Source of the DNA: Grimontia hollisae CIP 101886 | GTDB taxonomy: Bacteria > Pseudomonadota > Gammaproteobacteria > Enterobacterales > Vibrionaceae | Assembly: GCF_000176515.1 (NCBI RefSeq) | Contig: NZ_ADAQ01000013.1 | Span: 893,361-957,360 of the forward strand | DNA: 64,000 nt | Direction of reading: 5' to 3' | Shown: piece after piece, positions 38,330 through 46,884 of the stretch | How positions within the stretch are numbered: the stretch's first letter is position 1 | Layout: each line of letters opens with the position of its first letter | Notes under the pieces: model-generated | What the model was told of the DNA's origin: nothing | The model's database searches: none | Seen by the model: only the letters and a program-made list of their open reading frames with translations | Position numbers and translations under genes: made by a program

Positions 38330-39639
38330 TATTCCGTCTCCAAAATCATCGCTGCACCCAAGCCTCCCGCTGCACAGGCTGTATTCAATGCTAAACCACC
38401 GCCACGGCGGCGAAGCTCATTCAGGGTCTGGGTGATCATGCGCGCACCGGTTGCAGCAAAAGGGTGACCATAGGCAATCGACCCACCCAGCACGTTGAAC
38501 TTGTCCATATCGATGTCACCAATCGGCTGGCTACGACCCAGTTTCTGTTCGGCAAAGGTCTTTGACGCAAACATTTTCACGTTTGCCAATGTCTGCGCCG
38601 CAAATGCTTCATGCATATCAATCAGGGTGAGATCAGCCAGCGAAATACCAGCGCGATCCAACGCAATCGGTGTGGCGTAAGACGGGCCCATCAACATATC
38701 GTGCTCAACCTGGATTGCCGAAAATGCGTAAGAGCGGATGTAACCCAGCGGGGTTAAACCCAGTTCTTTTGCCCGACCTTCACGCATCAGCATCACAGCG
38801 GCGGCACCATCGGTCAGCGGCGTACTGTTTGCAGCGGTGACGGAACCATGTTTACGGTCAAACGCCGGACGCAGTTTCGCATAACCCTCAATGGTCGAAT
38901 CTTCACGGACGTTATTGTCTTTATCAATCCACTGACGATACGGTTCAGGGAATGCCGTCATCACTTCATCACGCACCAGGCCATCAGCCCAGGCTTTTGC
39001 CGCTAAAGTGTGGGAGCGATGCGCCAGCGCATCTTGCTCCTCACGGGTGATGCCATGGCTTTTCGCCATCTGCTCAGCGGTTTGCCCCATGCTAAGGCCG
39101 GTTGAATATTCCGCCACAGCGGGAGGCACCGGTGTCAGATCTTTAAGGGAGAGTTTGCTCAGGAGTTTTAAGCGCTGGCCCATGGTTTTGGCTTTACTGA
39201 GTGCCAACAACGTTGCGGCCATTTTCTTTGACACACCGATAGGCAGCACAGAAGAAGAGTCTGCCCCACCGGCTATCCCAATATCCACCGCACCAGCCAT
39301 GATGCTTTCAGTAACATTGACCACAGACTGAAAGCTGGTCGCACACGCGCGGCTAACGCTGTAGGCATCCGTATGAACATTCATGCCGGTGCCTAACACA
39401 ATTTCTCGGGCAATATTAGGCGCTTCTGGCATTTGGACAACCTGTCCAAACACCAGTTGGTCAATAAGTTTGGGATCGATGTCAGTACGATTTAGCATTT
39501 CGCTAACAACCATTTTGCCGAGATCAACAGCCGGTACACCGGCATAAGCGGTCGATTGTCGTGCAAACGGGGTACGTAATCCCGCCACCACAGCGATACG
39601 TTCACCCTGACGCGTTGTCAGGTTCTGGGGAGAGTTCAT
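38329..39639 (-). CDS. fadI: Acetyl-CoA acyltransferase FadI
   Basis: FadI is the thiolase partner of FadJ. The nucleophile is Cys99 in [13 protein letters not shown]. The C-terminal catalytic segments are [14 protein letters not shown] and [14 protein letters not shown]. The 436 residues equal the usual length. AAGGAG lies five bases before the ATG. A FadR-type operator and a 20-base palindrome lie upstream. Confidence 0.95.
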   Translation of the reverse strand: MNSPQNLTTRQGERIAVVAGLRTPFARQSTAYAGVPAVDLGKMVVSEMLNRTDIDPKLIDQLVFGQVVQMPEAPNIAREIVLGTGMNVHTDAYSVSRACATSFQSVVNVTESIMAGAVDIGIAGGADSSSVLPIGVSKKMAATLLALSKAKTMGQRLKLLSKLSLKDLTPVPPAVAEYSTGLSMGQTAEQMAKSHGITREEQDALAHRSHTLAAKAWADGLVRDEVMTAFPEPYRQWIDKDNNVREDSTIEGYAKLRPAFDRKHGSVTAANSTPLTDGAAAVMLMREGRAKELGLTPLGYIRSYAFSAIQVEHDMLMGPSYATPIALDRAGISLADLTLIDMHEAFAAQTLANVKMFASKTFAEQKLGRSQPIGDIDMDKFNVLGGSIAYGHPFAATGARMITQTLNELRRRGGGLALNTACAAGGLGAAMILETE

Positions 39640-39662
39640 TGCCGCTCCTTGGTAATAATTAG

Positions 39663-39674
39663 AGGTCAGACCAG
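39663..39674. promoter_or_regulatory. FadR operator core before fadIJ
   Basis: The minus strand reads CTGGTCTGACCT, a full match to the FadR core CTGGTCNGACCT. It lies 24-35 nt upstream of the fadI start, just downstream of a possible -10 (TACACT, 39679-39684). This position suits repression released by acyl-CoA. Confidence 0.72.
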
Positions 39675-39700
39675 AAAGAGTGTAACCAATTTGTTATCGA

Positions 39701-39720
39701 ATTAAAACGTGCGTTTTAAT
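39701..39720. promoter_or_regulatory. 20-base palindrome in the fadI promoter
   Basis: ATTAAAACGTGCGTTTTAAT is a perfect inverted repeat with nine-base arms. It overlaps the likely -35 region of fadI. The AAAC-N4-GTTT core resembles TetR-type fatty acid regulators such as PsrA, but I cannot name the factor with certainty. Confidence 0.5.
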
Positions 39721-39816
39721 TAATTCCGTTCAACAAACATAGATCGTAGCGACATTTTTGGAAATAAGGGCTCGATGAAAGATGCACTTTGCGGGCGGAT
39801 AACTGAGAGTAAAAAA

Positions 39817-40029
39817 CAAAAAAAACCACACTCAATGAGTGTGGTAACGTATGTGGAAAGCAATCACGTGTTAAATCAATTAACGTAAAGCCAATTGCAA
39901 ATCAGGTCATCGACCTGAGGAGAAAGTAAAGTCAGCCTTCAAAAAGGAAGTTTGTCATCTTGCTCAACACGGTGCCACGAAACAAGTTCGGTAAACCAAC
40001 GAAGCCTGTAACACGTCACCAGATGACAA
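39817..40029 (-). ncRNA. Candidate structured small RNA
   Basis: A transcript of about 210 nt on the minus strand is suggested by a -10-like TATAGT (40035-40040 on the opposite strand) and a strong terminator at 39825-39845 followed by eight T residues. It has no reading frame with a ribosome binding site. Its first ten bases (GTTGTCATCT) can pair with AGATGACAAAC about 85 bases on. A second hairpin, TCAGG-TCGATGA-CCTGA, lies in the 3' part. I do not recognise it as 6S, 4.5S, tmRNA, RNase P, CsrB, Spot 42 or GcvB. The -35 is weak. Confidence 0.42.
39825..39845 (-). terminator. Strong orphan terminator upstream of fadI
   Basis: ACCACACTC and GAGTGTGGT form a nine-base-pair stem with an AAT loop. 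On the minus strand it runs into TTTTTTTTGTTTTTT. No gene precedes it on that strand, which is the main evidence for the small RNA. Confidence 0.85.
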
Positions 40030-40422
40030 CGCCTACTATACCGACACCTCAACAAGTGATGTTGAAGCAGATCAATTTTTTGTTTGATTACCCACGATCT
40101 TTGAATGAGTTATCAAAATAATGAATAGAAATACGCTGCAGTAAGGCATCACTAAACAACCATGCGCATAAATTCACTTTTTACACAGGGCTCAATATCG
40201 AGAAAAACAACTCATCAGTAATCCTTATTTGTCATTTTGTTTTGTAAAACTACGGACACTCGTAGCCAGATGGTAAATATTGACCGGATGGCACACGATC
40301 TGAATCCTGCATCTTCAGGGGGTTTGGGTATAATTATTACTATATGACTTTGCGCTTTTTTCAGTACCATCGTCACCCAGAGCTGGCGTCTGCGCCTAAG
40401 CCAATAAATTTAGGACGATAAA

Positions 40423-40992
40423 ATGGTTTTACATTTTTTTGGAAATAAAAAGTCCGAGTCCCAGGTCTCTAGTGATATGGAAAAACAGAGACGATACGAA
40501 GCGCTCGTGAGAGCCTGGCACAGGGATCTCTATCGCTACGCTTATTGGTTGACGAAAGACCAACATGTGGCGGAAGATTTGGTGCAGGAAACCTGCCTAC
40601 GTGCATGGCGCTCGCTTGATAGCCTTCAGGATGACAATGCCGCTAAAGCCTGGCTGATTACGATTCTTCGGCGGGAAAACGCACGTCGGTTTGAGCGTAA
40701 ACAACTTGAATTGGTCGATATTGACGACCATCAGGTTGCCGACAATGCTCGCCCCAGTGAAGAAGCGTCGATAGAGCAGCAGTGGCTTCATAAACAGATC
40801 TTGCGTTTGGCCCCCGAATATCGCGAGCCATTGGTATTACAAGTTGTCGCTGGATTCAGCGGTGAAGAAATCGCAGAAATTCTGGATCTCAATAAAAATA
40901 CCGTCATGACGCGCTTATTCAGGGCAAGAAACCAATTGAAAGAGTCTATGGATAATCAAACACCAAGTCAGAGAGGTGCGCTAAATGGATGA
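40423..40992 (+). CDS. ECF-type RNA polymerase sigma factor
   Basis: The 189-residue protein has sigma region 2 (YRYAYWLTKDQHVAEDLVQETCLRAW, about residues 37-62) and region 4 (LVLQVVAGFSGEEIAEILDLNKNTVMTRLFRAR, about 135-168) and no regions 1 or 3, as in ECF sigma factors. The ATG at 40423 has AGGA upstream. The next gene overlaps it by 8 nt and encodes a membrane protein likely to be its anti-sigma factor. The regulon is unknown. Confidence 0.85.
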   Translation: MVLHFFGNKKSESQVSSDMEKQRRYEALVRAWHRDLYRYAYWLTKDQHVAEDLVQETCLRAWRSLDSLQDDNAAKAWLITILRRENARRFERKQLELVDIDDHQVADNARPSEEASIEQQWLHKQILRLAPEYREPLVLQVVAGFSGEEIAEILDLNKNTVMTRLFRARNQLKESMDNQTPSQRGALNG

Positions 40993-41710
40993 GCTCGAAT
41001 TCCGTCGCCGCATTCTGGCCGATCCCCAAGACAAAGACCCAGAATTGTTATCAGCAAGATCCGCCTCACCTGCCAATCAAAAGCTGGCTTCAGAACTGGA
41101 TCAACTGGATGCATTGCTCGATCAAACTCTTCGCGTTGAAGTACCGGATGATCTGGTTGATAAAGTGTTGTTCAAGCAAAGCAGTGATGTCACAAGAGAG
41201 GCTCGTCAGCCTCGTTTTCACTTGGCTATTGCTGCTTCTGTGGCTTTTGCGTTTGGCATCATGCTGGGCCAGTTTAACTGGCAAGCACTGCCTGTCTCAC
41301 CGGGACAAACCAAGTTGGGACAAATTGCGTTAGCACACTACTACCACGAAGAAAGCTTCATCAGCGGCGTGTATGAAGGGGCCAGCCTCACACAAGTGAA
41401 TGCCAAGCTTGCACCACTCGGTCAGTCTTTCAACGGTAAATTACCTGGGGAAGTCTCTTACATCAATCACTGCAGTTTTGCCAATAACCATGCCGTTCAT
41501 ATGGTGATCAAAGACAATAAAGGAGAGAATTTCACCGTCTTCGTTGTGCCTCAAAAATCCCCAGCGATAGAAAGCTACAGTGACGGCAACATGGAAGCAG
41601 TATCTATGCCCGCTGCAAATAACAGCAGTGTGATTGTGGTAGGCAAAGAAGGCTCAGACATCATACCTGTCGCTAAGCAACTCAAATTACACCTGAACCA
41701 GAAAGCCTGA
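40985..41710 (+). CDS. DUF3379 membrane protein, probable anti-sigma factor
   Basis: The 241-residue protein has a cytoplasmic N-terminus of about 77 residues, one membrane span near 78-97 (HLAIAASVAFAFGIMLGQF) and a periplasmic DUF3379 domain. It overlaps the sigma gene, and this arrangement and topology are those of ECF anti-sigma factors. The N-terminal part lacks the HxxxCxxC zinc motif of ZAS-type anti-sigmas, so the role is inferred from context. A terminator follows at 41730. Confidence 0.75.
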   Translation: MDELEFRRRILADPQDKDPELLSARSASPANQKLASELDQLDALLDQTLRVEVPDDLVDKVLFKQSSDVTREARQPRFHLAIAASVAFAFGIMLGQFNWQALPVSPGQTKLGQIALAHYYHEESFISGVYEGASLTQVNAKLAPLGQSFNGKLPGEVSYINHCSFANNHAVHMVIKDNKGENFTVFVVPQKSPAIESYSDGNMEAVSMPAANNSSVIVVGKEGSDIIPVAKQLKLHLNQKA

Positions 41711-41729
41711 TACAAACTATTACAATTAG

Positions 41730-41758
41730 AGGAGAGTAAGGTGCTCTCCTTTCTTTTT
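41730..41758 (+). terminator. Terminator of the sigma/DUF3379 operon
   Basis: AGGAGAG and CTCTCCT form a seven-base-pair stem followed by TTCTTTTT. Confidence 0.7.
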
Positions 41759-41813
41759 CCTAAAATAACAGACACCTACGCACTGCTATTTCGATTACAA
41801 TACACTGTCTTAT

Positions 41814-41830
41814 AACTGGTCAGATTTCCA
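41814..41830. promoter_or_regulatory. Candidate FadR operator before the first fadL
   Basis: AACTGGTCAGATTTCCA matches the left half of the FadR operator (AACTGGTCNGACC) exactly and the right half partly. It overlaps a possible -10 TATAAC at 41811-41816, with TTTCGA 16 bases further upstream as -35. Confidence 0.58.
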
Positions 41831-41920
41831 ATCCAGTACCTTCACAATAGAATCCGCGCACCTTTTTTATAAGCATAAAAAACCAGAAAAATTATAAATC
41901 TCACTGGATTAATTCATATT

Positions 41921-43132
41921 ATGAATAAGAAGCGTCTGTTTATTCGTTCAGCAGTAGCCATGGCTGTTGCAGTAAGCTCCACGTCAGCACTGGCTGCTGG
42001 CTTCCAACTCAATGGTCAATCGGCCACCGGTCTTGGCCGAGCATTTGCCGGTGATGCCGTGATTGCCGATAACGCATCAGTCATGGCACGTAACCCCGCG
42101 GCAATGGCACTGTTTGATTCCCCTGAACTCTCTTTGGGCGTCATTGCCATCGACACCGATGTGGTTGTTAAAGACACAACTTACTCAACTCCTTTGGGAA
42201 ACTCTGCGCTCAATGAAGAGCAAATCGGGGACATCTCGTATGTGCCAAACCTGTTCTATGCCCACCCTATCAACGATAAATTCTCAGTCGGTGCTGGCAT
42301 TTACTCCAACTTTGGCACTAAGACTGAATTTGGCAACACATACGCAGCCAATGAATTCGGCGGCCTGACAGATCTGAAAACCGTTAATGTCGGTTTGAGT
42401 GGTGCCTATCGTATTAACGACCAATTCAGCATTGGTGCAGGTATCGACTTCATCACAGGCTCAGGCAAATTAAAACGTTCGGGCTTAGGCATGGGTAGTG
42501 CGCTTCTAAACGTTGACGCAGAGGGTGAAGGTTTCGGCTGGAATGCAGGCGTCGTTTATGAGCTGAATGATAACAATCGTTTTGGCCTGAGTTATCGTCA
42601 CAGCCCCGATATCAAAGCAAGTGGCAACATGGTTTATATGGCGGGCTTGCAAGACATGAGCGGTGATCTGGTGATGCGCCTACCAGACATTGCCGAGTTC
42701 TCCGGTTTCCATCAGTTGAACAATAAATTTGCTGTTCATTACTCCGTGCAGTGGATTGAATGGAAAACGTTTGACACGTTAACAACCACCAACGGTACCG
42801 TGCTAAATGAGTATCACTGGCAAGACGGTTGGCACTATTCTCTCGGTGGTACCTACACCGTTAACGAAGATTGGGCACTGCGTGCGGGTTATATGTATGA
42901 CACCAGTGCGCAAGATAGCAAAAAATCCATTTCAGTGCCTGATTCTGATCGCCAGTGGTTATCTGCAGGCCTGACCTACAACTGGAGCAAAAAAGCAAGT
43001 ATCGATCTGGGCGTCACTTACCTGATGGGCGAAGATATTCAGGTAAAAGAGTCAAATGGGATCACCAGCATCAGTGCAACCACTCGTGCAAATGCCTGGT
43101 TATACGGTATCCAGTACAGTTACAAGTTCTAA
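41921..43132 (+). CDS. fadL: FadL-family outer membrane fatty acid transporter (first copy)
   Basis: This is a 403-residue outer membrane beta-barrel of the FadL/TodX family. A signal peptide of about 25 residues ends in ALA, and the mature protein starts AGFQLNGQSATGLGRAFAG, the family's N-terminal hatch. NPAAMALFD follows, and the C-terminus ends in Phe (IQYSYKF), as needed for BAM assembly. FadL proteins carry long-chain fatty acids or other hydrophobic molecules. A terminator follows. The next gene encodes a diverged paralogue. Confidence 0.9.
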   Translation: MNKKRLFIRSAVAMAVAVSSTSALAAGFQLNGQSATGLGRAFAGDAVIADNASVMARNPAAMALFDSPELSLGVIAIDTDVVVKDTTYSTPLGNSALNEEQIGDISYVPNLFYAHPINDKFSVGAGIYSNFGTKTEFGNTYAANEFGGLTDLKTVNVGLSGAYRINDQFSIGAGIDFITGSGKLKRSGLGMGSALLNVDAEGEGFGWNAGVVYELNDNNRFGLSYRHSPDIKASGNMVYMAGLQDMSGDLVMRLPDIAEFSGFHQLNNKFAVHYSVQWIEWKTFDTLTTTNGTVLNEYHWQDGWHYSLGGTYTVNEDWALRAGYMYDTSAQDSKKSISVPDSDRQWLSAGLTYNWSKKASIDLGVTYLMGEDIQVKESNGITSISATTRANAWLYGIQYSYKF

Positions 43133-43152
43133 TCTGAATTTATACCGAATGT

Positions 43153-43177
43153 AAGGGGAGCAATTGCTCCCCTTTTT
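43153..43177 (+). terminator. Terminator of the first fadL
   Basis: The perfect palindrome AAGGGGAGCAA/TTGCTCCCCTT is followed by a T tract. Confidence 0.85.
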
Positions 43178-43231
43178 GTTCGCCCAAATTTGTAAAAATC
43201 AGGAAATATTCCATTGATAACAGTACATTTC

Positions 43232-43249
43232 AGCGTACATTAGTGCGCT
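43232..43249. promoter_or_regulatory. FabR-like box 1 before the second fadL
   Basis: AGCGTACATTAGTGCGCT is a near-palindrome sharing AGCGTACA with the box in the fabB promoter. Confidence 0.5.
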
Positions 43250-43264
43250 TGATTGGCAAGAAAA

Positions 43265-43282
43265 ACAAACACGTGTTCGCCG
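43265..43282. promoter_or_regulatory. FabR-like box 2 before the second fadL
   Basis: The stretch ACACGTGTTCGC inside this box matches the right part of the FabR-type pattern. The left arm has diverged. Confidence 0.4.
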
Positions 43283-43288
43283 AAACTC

Positions 43289-43306
43289 AGCGTACACCTG
43301 TTTCCA
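43289..43306. promoter_or_regulatory. FabR-like box 3 before the second fadL
   Basis: AGCGTACACCTGTTTCCA matches the left arm and centre of the FabR-type pattern exactly. The right arm is imperfect. Confidence 0.48.
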
Positions 43307-43449
43307 TTCAATTAAAAATAGAATTTATAACTACAACAAGAAAAATAAACAAAATATATCCCCAAAAACACACAAAACCTTCCGTCAAAATTGCATATTA
43401 GAGTGGGGGAAGTACCCTGTAGCGACCTATAAATTAAGTAAAAACTCTA

Positions 43450-44739
43450 ATGAATAAGAATAAATTTCTACCGCTGGCGATTGCTGCAGCACTTGGCTCA
43501 CTGTCTTCCACACCTATAATGGCTGCGGGCTTCCAGTTGGCAGAATATTCGGCAACCGGCCTAGGCCGCGCTTATGCCGGTGAAGCAGCAATGGCAGACA
43601 ACGCATCAGCACAATTCCGCAACCCGGCGATGCTGACTTATCTGGACGGCACACAGATTTCTACTGGAATGATCTATGTTGACCCAAATATTGATGTTGA
43701 AGGAACAACGACAAGCCTAACTGGAACCCAAACAGCGACATCCTCAGAAAATTTTGCTGACGCCGCGTTTATTCCAAACCTCTATCTGTCCCACCAGCTG
43801 AATGACAAGATTTACCTGGGCCTGGCGCTAAGCTCTAACTTTGGTATGAATACCAAGCTGGATGACAACTTTAAAGGCACCCAGTTTGGTAACGAAGCTT
43901 CTGTAACCACTGTCGAAATCAATCCAAATATCGCTTACAACATTAACGACCAGTTCTCAATAGGTGTCGGTGTTCGTTATGTGTTGGGTGAAGGCAGCAT
44001 TGGTGCGAAAAGTTCTGGTGGTCAGGTAGCCCCCGCAGGAACTGCTCTCAAATATATGGAGGGTGATGACACAGCATGGGGTTGGCAGGCAGGTGCAGTC
44101 TGGCAAATTAATGACCGTAACCGCATTGGCTTTAACTACCGCTCAAACGTCGATCTAAAGCTGGATGGCTATGCGACAGGTTTGGCATTTGGTTCTACAT
44201 CGGCCCAGCTTCCAGGAAGCATGGAGCTTACACTGCCTGCAACCGCAGAAATGGCAAGCTTCCACCAACTCACCGATAAAGTGGCTGTGCATGCCAGCAT
44301 CAACTGGACCGATTGGAGCACTTTCGAAAAACTGGAAGCCAATATCCCGTCTCTTTCCCAGCCCAACCAACCGGTTAAACAGGAAAACTGGGAAGATAAC
44401 TACCGCTTTGCTATCGGCGCAACCTATCAGCTGAATACCAAGACACAATTGCGTTCAGGTGTGGCTTATGACACCTCCGCAGTGAATGATGTAAACCGTA
44501 CCATTACGATTCCAGAAACGGATCGCCTGTGGTTAAGCCTGGGTGCAGGTTACAACTACTCTGATAACCTGACGCTGGATGCTGGCGTTACTTACATTTT
44601 TGCCAAAGATGCTGATGTGAAAGAACCGCGCAGAGGTATCAGCTCAGATCTGGGCTCTGTATTGTTCGGCGGTGCTTTTGAAGGCCAAACATCTGGCAAT
44701 GTCTGGCTGGCAGGTGTGCAGGCAACTTACCGCTTCTAA
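43450..44739 (+). CDS. fadL: FadL-family outer membrane fatty acid transporter (second copy)
   Basis: This 429-residue paralogue of the preceding gene has a signal peptide ending near residue 25 (TPIMA, then AGFQLAEYSATGLGRAYAG). It has the NPAMLTYLD hatch segment and a C-terminal Phe (VQATYRF). It is closer to the classical FadL pattern than the first copy. The promoter region is separate and carries FabR-like boxes, so the two copies are probably regulated differently. Confidence 0.92.
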   Translation: MNKNKFLPLAIAAALGSLSSTPIMAAGFQLAEYSATGLGRAYAGEAAMADNASAQFRNPAMLTYLDGTQISTGMIYVDPNIDVEGTTTSLTGTQTATSSENFADAAFIPNLYLSHQLNDKIYLGLALSSNFGMNTKLDDNFKGTQFGNEASVTTVEINPNIAYNINDQFSIGVGVRYVLGEGSIGAKSSGGQVAPAGTALKYMEGDDTAWGWQAGAVWQINDRNRIGFNYRSNVDLKLDGYATGLAFGSTSAQLPGSMELTLPATAEMASFHQLTDKVAVHASINWTDWSTFEKLEANIPSLSQPNQPVKQENWEDNYRFAIGATYQLNTKTQLRSGVAYDTSAVNDVNRTITIPETDRLWLSLGAGYNYSDNLTLDAGVTYIFAKDADVKEPRRGISSDLGSVLFGGAFEGQTSGNVWLAGVQATYRF

Positions 44740-44764
44740 GCCTTCTGTAAACAGTAAACACAAA

Positions 44765-44788
44765 AATGCCACTCCTGTGAGTGGCATT
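44765..44788. terminator. Terminator between the second fadL and mlaA
   Basis: AATGCCACTC and GAGTGGCATT form a ten-base-pair stem. The minus strand continues TTTTTGTG, so it mainly serves mlaA but can act in both directions. Confidence 0.8.
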
Positions 44789-44804
44789 CTTTGGTTAAAC
44801 CCTG

Positions 44805-45590
44805 TCAATAATCATCAACTTCATCTAACAGATCATCGTTCAGGTATTGATCATCGAGCTCAATCTCATCAGAGACGCCGCCCCTTGCCTTAAACGCTTT
44901 ATTCTGTAAATAGGCATCACGGGCAAAAGCGTAAGGGTCCGGCGAGCTGTTTAGCAAACTTTCCTGCTGCACCAATGCCGCCCTGTCCTCCATACCTTCA
45001 AACAACCACTTGAGCACAGATTGTGGAAATGTTAACAATGACAAAGGGGGATACAAGCCATCAACGACATCGCCCGCCCCTTCCCGTAACGTGATGGGGC
45101 CATAGACAGGAAACATAAAGTAAGGTCCCTGACCAATATCGTAGTATCCCATGGCATCCCCAAACTGGCGATCACCCAATTTCTGGATATTTGCGGCAGA
45201 GGCGATATCAATAAGGCCACCAAGACCAAAGACAGTGTTTAGCCAGAAGCGGTTGAAATGGGTAAGCGCAGCCTCCCCATCCAACATTACGATACTGTTG
45301 ACCATACTGGCTGGCTCTTCAAGGTTACCTAAAAAGTTGGAAATACCCGTTCGGGTCCATTCTGGCACATAATTGACGTAGGCCAGTGACACGGGCTTGG
45401 CAATGTAAGGATCAAGATAATCGTAGTTCACTGTCCACATTACGCGGTTAAAACCCTCAAAAGGATCACTGGGATGAGAGACATCAAACGTCTCATTCGT
45501 TTCTGCATCAGCGTGAGACTCTGCGGGCGATTGGGCACAACCACTGACAAATACCAGCGCGCCAACTGCCAGGATAAGTTGTTTCCACAT
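44805..45590 (-). CDS. mlaA: Phospholipid-retention lipoprotein MlaA
   Basis: MlaA (VacJ) removes phospholipids from the outer leaflet of the outer membrane and passes them to the Mla pathway. The lipobox VSGC places the lipidated Cys at residue 18 of the 261-residue form. The family domain contains DPFEGFNRVMWTVNYDYLD and FGLGGLIDIAS. I chose the ATG at 45590 because it starts a normal lipoprotein signal; the frame extends to 45647 without such a signal. Other mla genes are not here. Confidence 0.92.
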   Translation of the reverse strand: MWKQLILAVGALVFVSGCAQSPAESHADAETNETFDVSHPSDPFEGFNRVMWTVNYDYLDPYIAKPVSLAYVNYVPEWTRTGISNFLGNLEEPASMVNSIVMLDGEAALTHFNRFWLNTVFGLGGLIDIASAANIQKLGDRQFGDAMGYYDIGQGPYFMFPVYGPITLREGAGDVVDGLYPPLSLLTFPQSVLKWLFEGMEDRAALVQQESLLNSSPDPYAFARDAYLQNKAFKARGGVSDEIELDDQYLNDDLLDEVDDY

Positions 45591-45669
45591 TGTTACTTTT
45601 TGCCCCTTAGGTAAAAAAGAGGCCGGTTTACACCAGCCCTTTATCATTCTTTTTGACAGTATAAAACAG

Positions 45670-46884
45670 TTATGACTTTTGGTTAATCACTAACTGAGCA
45701 CTACCCCCCAGCTCAAATGGCGAGGTTTCCCCAAACCACTCGCCATCACGTGTCATGACATTCCCGTCGTTATCGATACGCGCTTTGACCATAACTTCTG
45801 GCAAAGAAGAAAGCAAACGTTCCGGGATCATACTGTCTGTGTCTGTTAGCTCTACCTTAACCGGAAAACGGCTGAGTGGCAGGCGTTTGGCAGCAACTGG
45901 CATTGGTGCACCATCCGCAGAATGAACAGAAACAATCAATACGCCTTCACTTGGTAGTTGGACTTGCTCATCAAGCGAAATAGTCACAGTCACAGATCCA
46001 CCCTTGCCAATACCCATTTGTGCTTCAGCACGCTGGATACTGCGTTCCAGCATGGAGATCCGCGGATCATCAGCAGGCAGTAACTGTTTCATCGTCGACC
46101 AAGCACCAATCGCTTCGTCGTAGGCGCCGCGTTCGAACGCATCAAACGCCAGCAGTGAAAACGCCTGAAGGTTACTGTGATCCTGTTTGATCACCTCACG
46201 CAGCAAATTACGCGCAACATTGCCGCTTTGTTCATCACCAGACAATATCAGTGACTGGGCGTAGCCGACCTTAACATCGCTATCGTCAGGCATCAGGTTG
46301 TATGCTTTCGCCATCGCCCCTTCCGCCGTTTGTATGTCACGGTTTGCCAAGCCAATGCGACCGAGTAGCAGCCACCCCATTGCGTCGTCTGGGGTTTGCT
46401 GGAGCCTAGTGCGTAACGACAACGTTAGATCGGCCATTTCCTGATCGGTCATTGGCTCGTCGGATTCCGACATCAAACGCTTAGAAAGCTCAGGCAAACG
46501 TGATGCAGTCTCTTGCCAGGACACCACTTCGCGATAGTTACCCATGGTGCTATAAAGGCCATAGCTCATAACAATCAAGATAAGGATACCCGGCACCAGC
46601 ACTATCAGGGGCACTTTATGTTGCGACATGTTTTTTTCGCTGACAGGAATATCGTCAAGTAAGGATTGTTTCAATTCCAGCGCCAGTTCGCTCTGGTTTT
46701 CTACCAGCCCTTCTTCCGCCTCTTCATTCAGTTCGGCCATACGATCACGGAAAAACGCCTTGTTCAGCTCGTCACGGCTTGCTGTTTCATCCTGATCTTT
46801 GCCGCGATAAATCGGCCACACAAACAGGCCAACAGAGACGAGTATCATTAAGGCGGTAATTAGCCAGAACCACATTTCAGTCAT
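45670..46884 (-). CDS. ccmI: Cytochrome c biogenesis protein CcmI
   Basis: CcmI is the chaperone that binds apocytochrome c for the CcmFH ligase. The 404-residue protein has two membrane spans (about 5-23 and 92-112). A cytoplasmic loop lies between them, and a periplasmic TPR region follows (LLLGRIGLANRDIQTAEGAMAKAY). It overlaps ccmH by 4 nt and is the last ccm gene. Confidence 0.9.
   Translation of the reverse strand: MTEMWFWLITALMILVSVGLFVWPIYRGKDQDETASRDELNKAFFRDRMAELNEEAEEGLVENQSELALELKQSLLDDIPVSEKNMSQHKVPLIVLVPGILILIVMSYGLYSTMGNYREVVSWQETASRLPELSKRLMSESDEPMTDQEMADLTLSLRTRLQQTPDDAMGWLLLGRIGLANRDIQTAEGAMAKAYNLMPDDSDVKVGYAQSLILSGDEQSGNVARNLLREVIKQDHSNLQAFSLLAFDAFERGAYDEAIGAWSTMKQLLPADDPRISMLERSIQRAEAQMGIGKGGSVTVTISLDEQVQLPSEGVLIVSVHSADGAPMPVAAKRLPLSRFPVKVELTDTDSMIPERLLSSLPEVMVKARIDNDGNVMTRDGEWFGETSPFELGGSAQLVINQKS

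Larger units (their letters stand above)
39640..40422. other. 783-base gap between fadI and the ECF sigma gene
   Basis: The gap holds the fadI promoter with its operators (39663-39720), then on the minus strand a strong terminator and a candidate small RNA (39817-40029). From 40050 to 40320 I see nothing recognisable. Near the ECF gene, TATAAT at 40329-40334 could be a -10 element. Confidence 0.6.
43133..43449. other. Regulatory gap between the two fadL genes
   Basis: The 317 bases hold the terminator of the first fadL (43153-43177), three FabR-like boxes (43232-43306) and an AT-rich promoter region for the second fadL. I see no gene. Confidence 0.6.

Noticed and set aside
40050-40320. tRNA or rRNA in the long gap before the ECF sigma gene
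   Set aside because: I see no cloverleaf, CCA-type end or rRNA sequence.
43232-43306. Boxes read as CRP sites
   Set aside because: The sequences lack the TGTGA-N6-TCACA pattern and match the fabB palindrome better.
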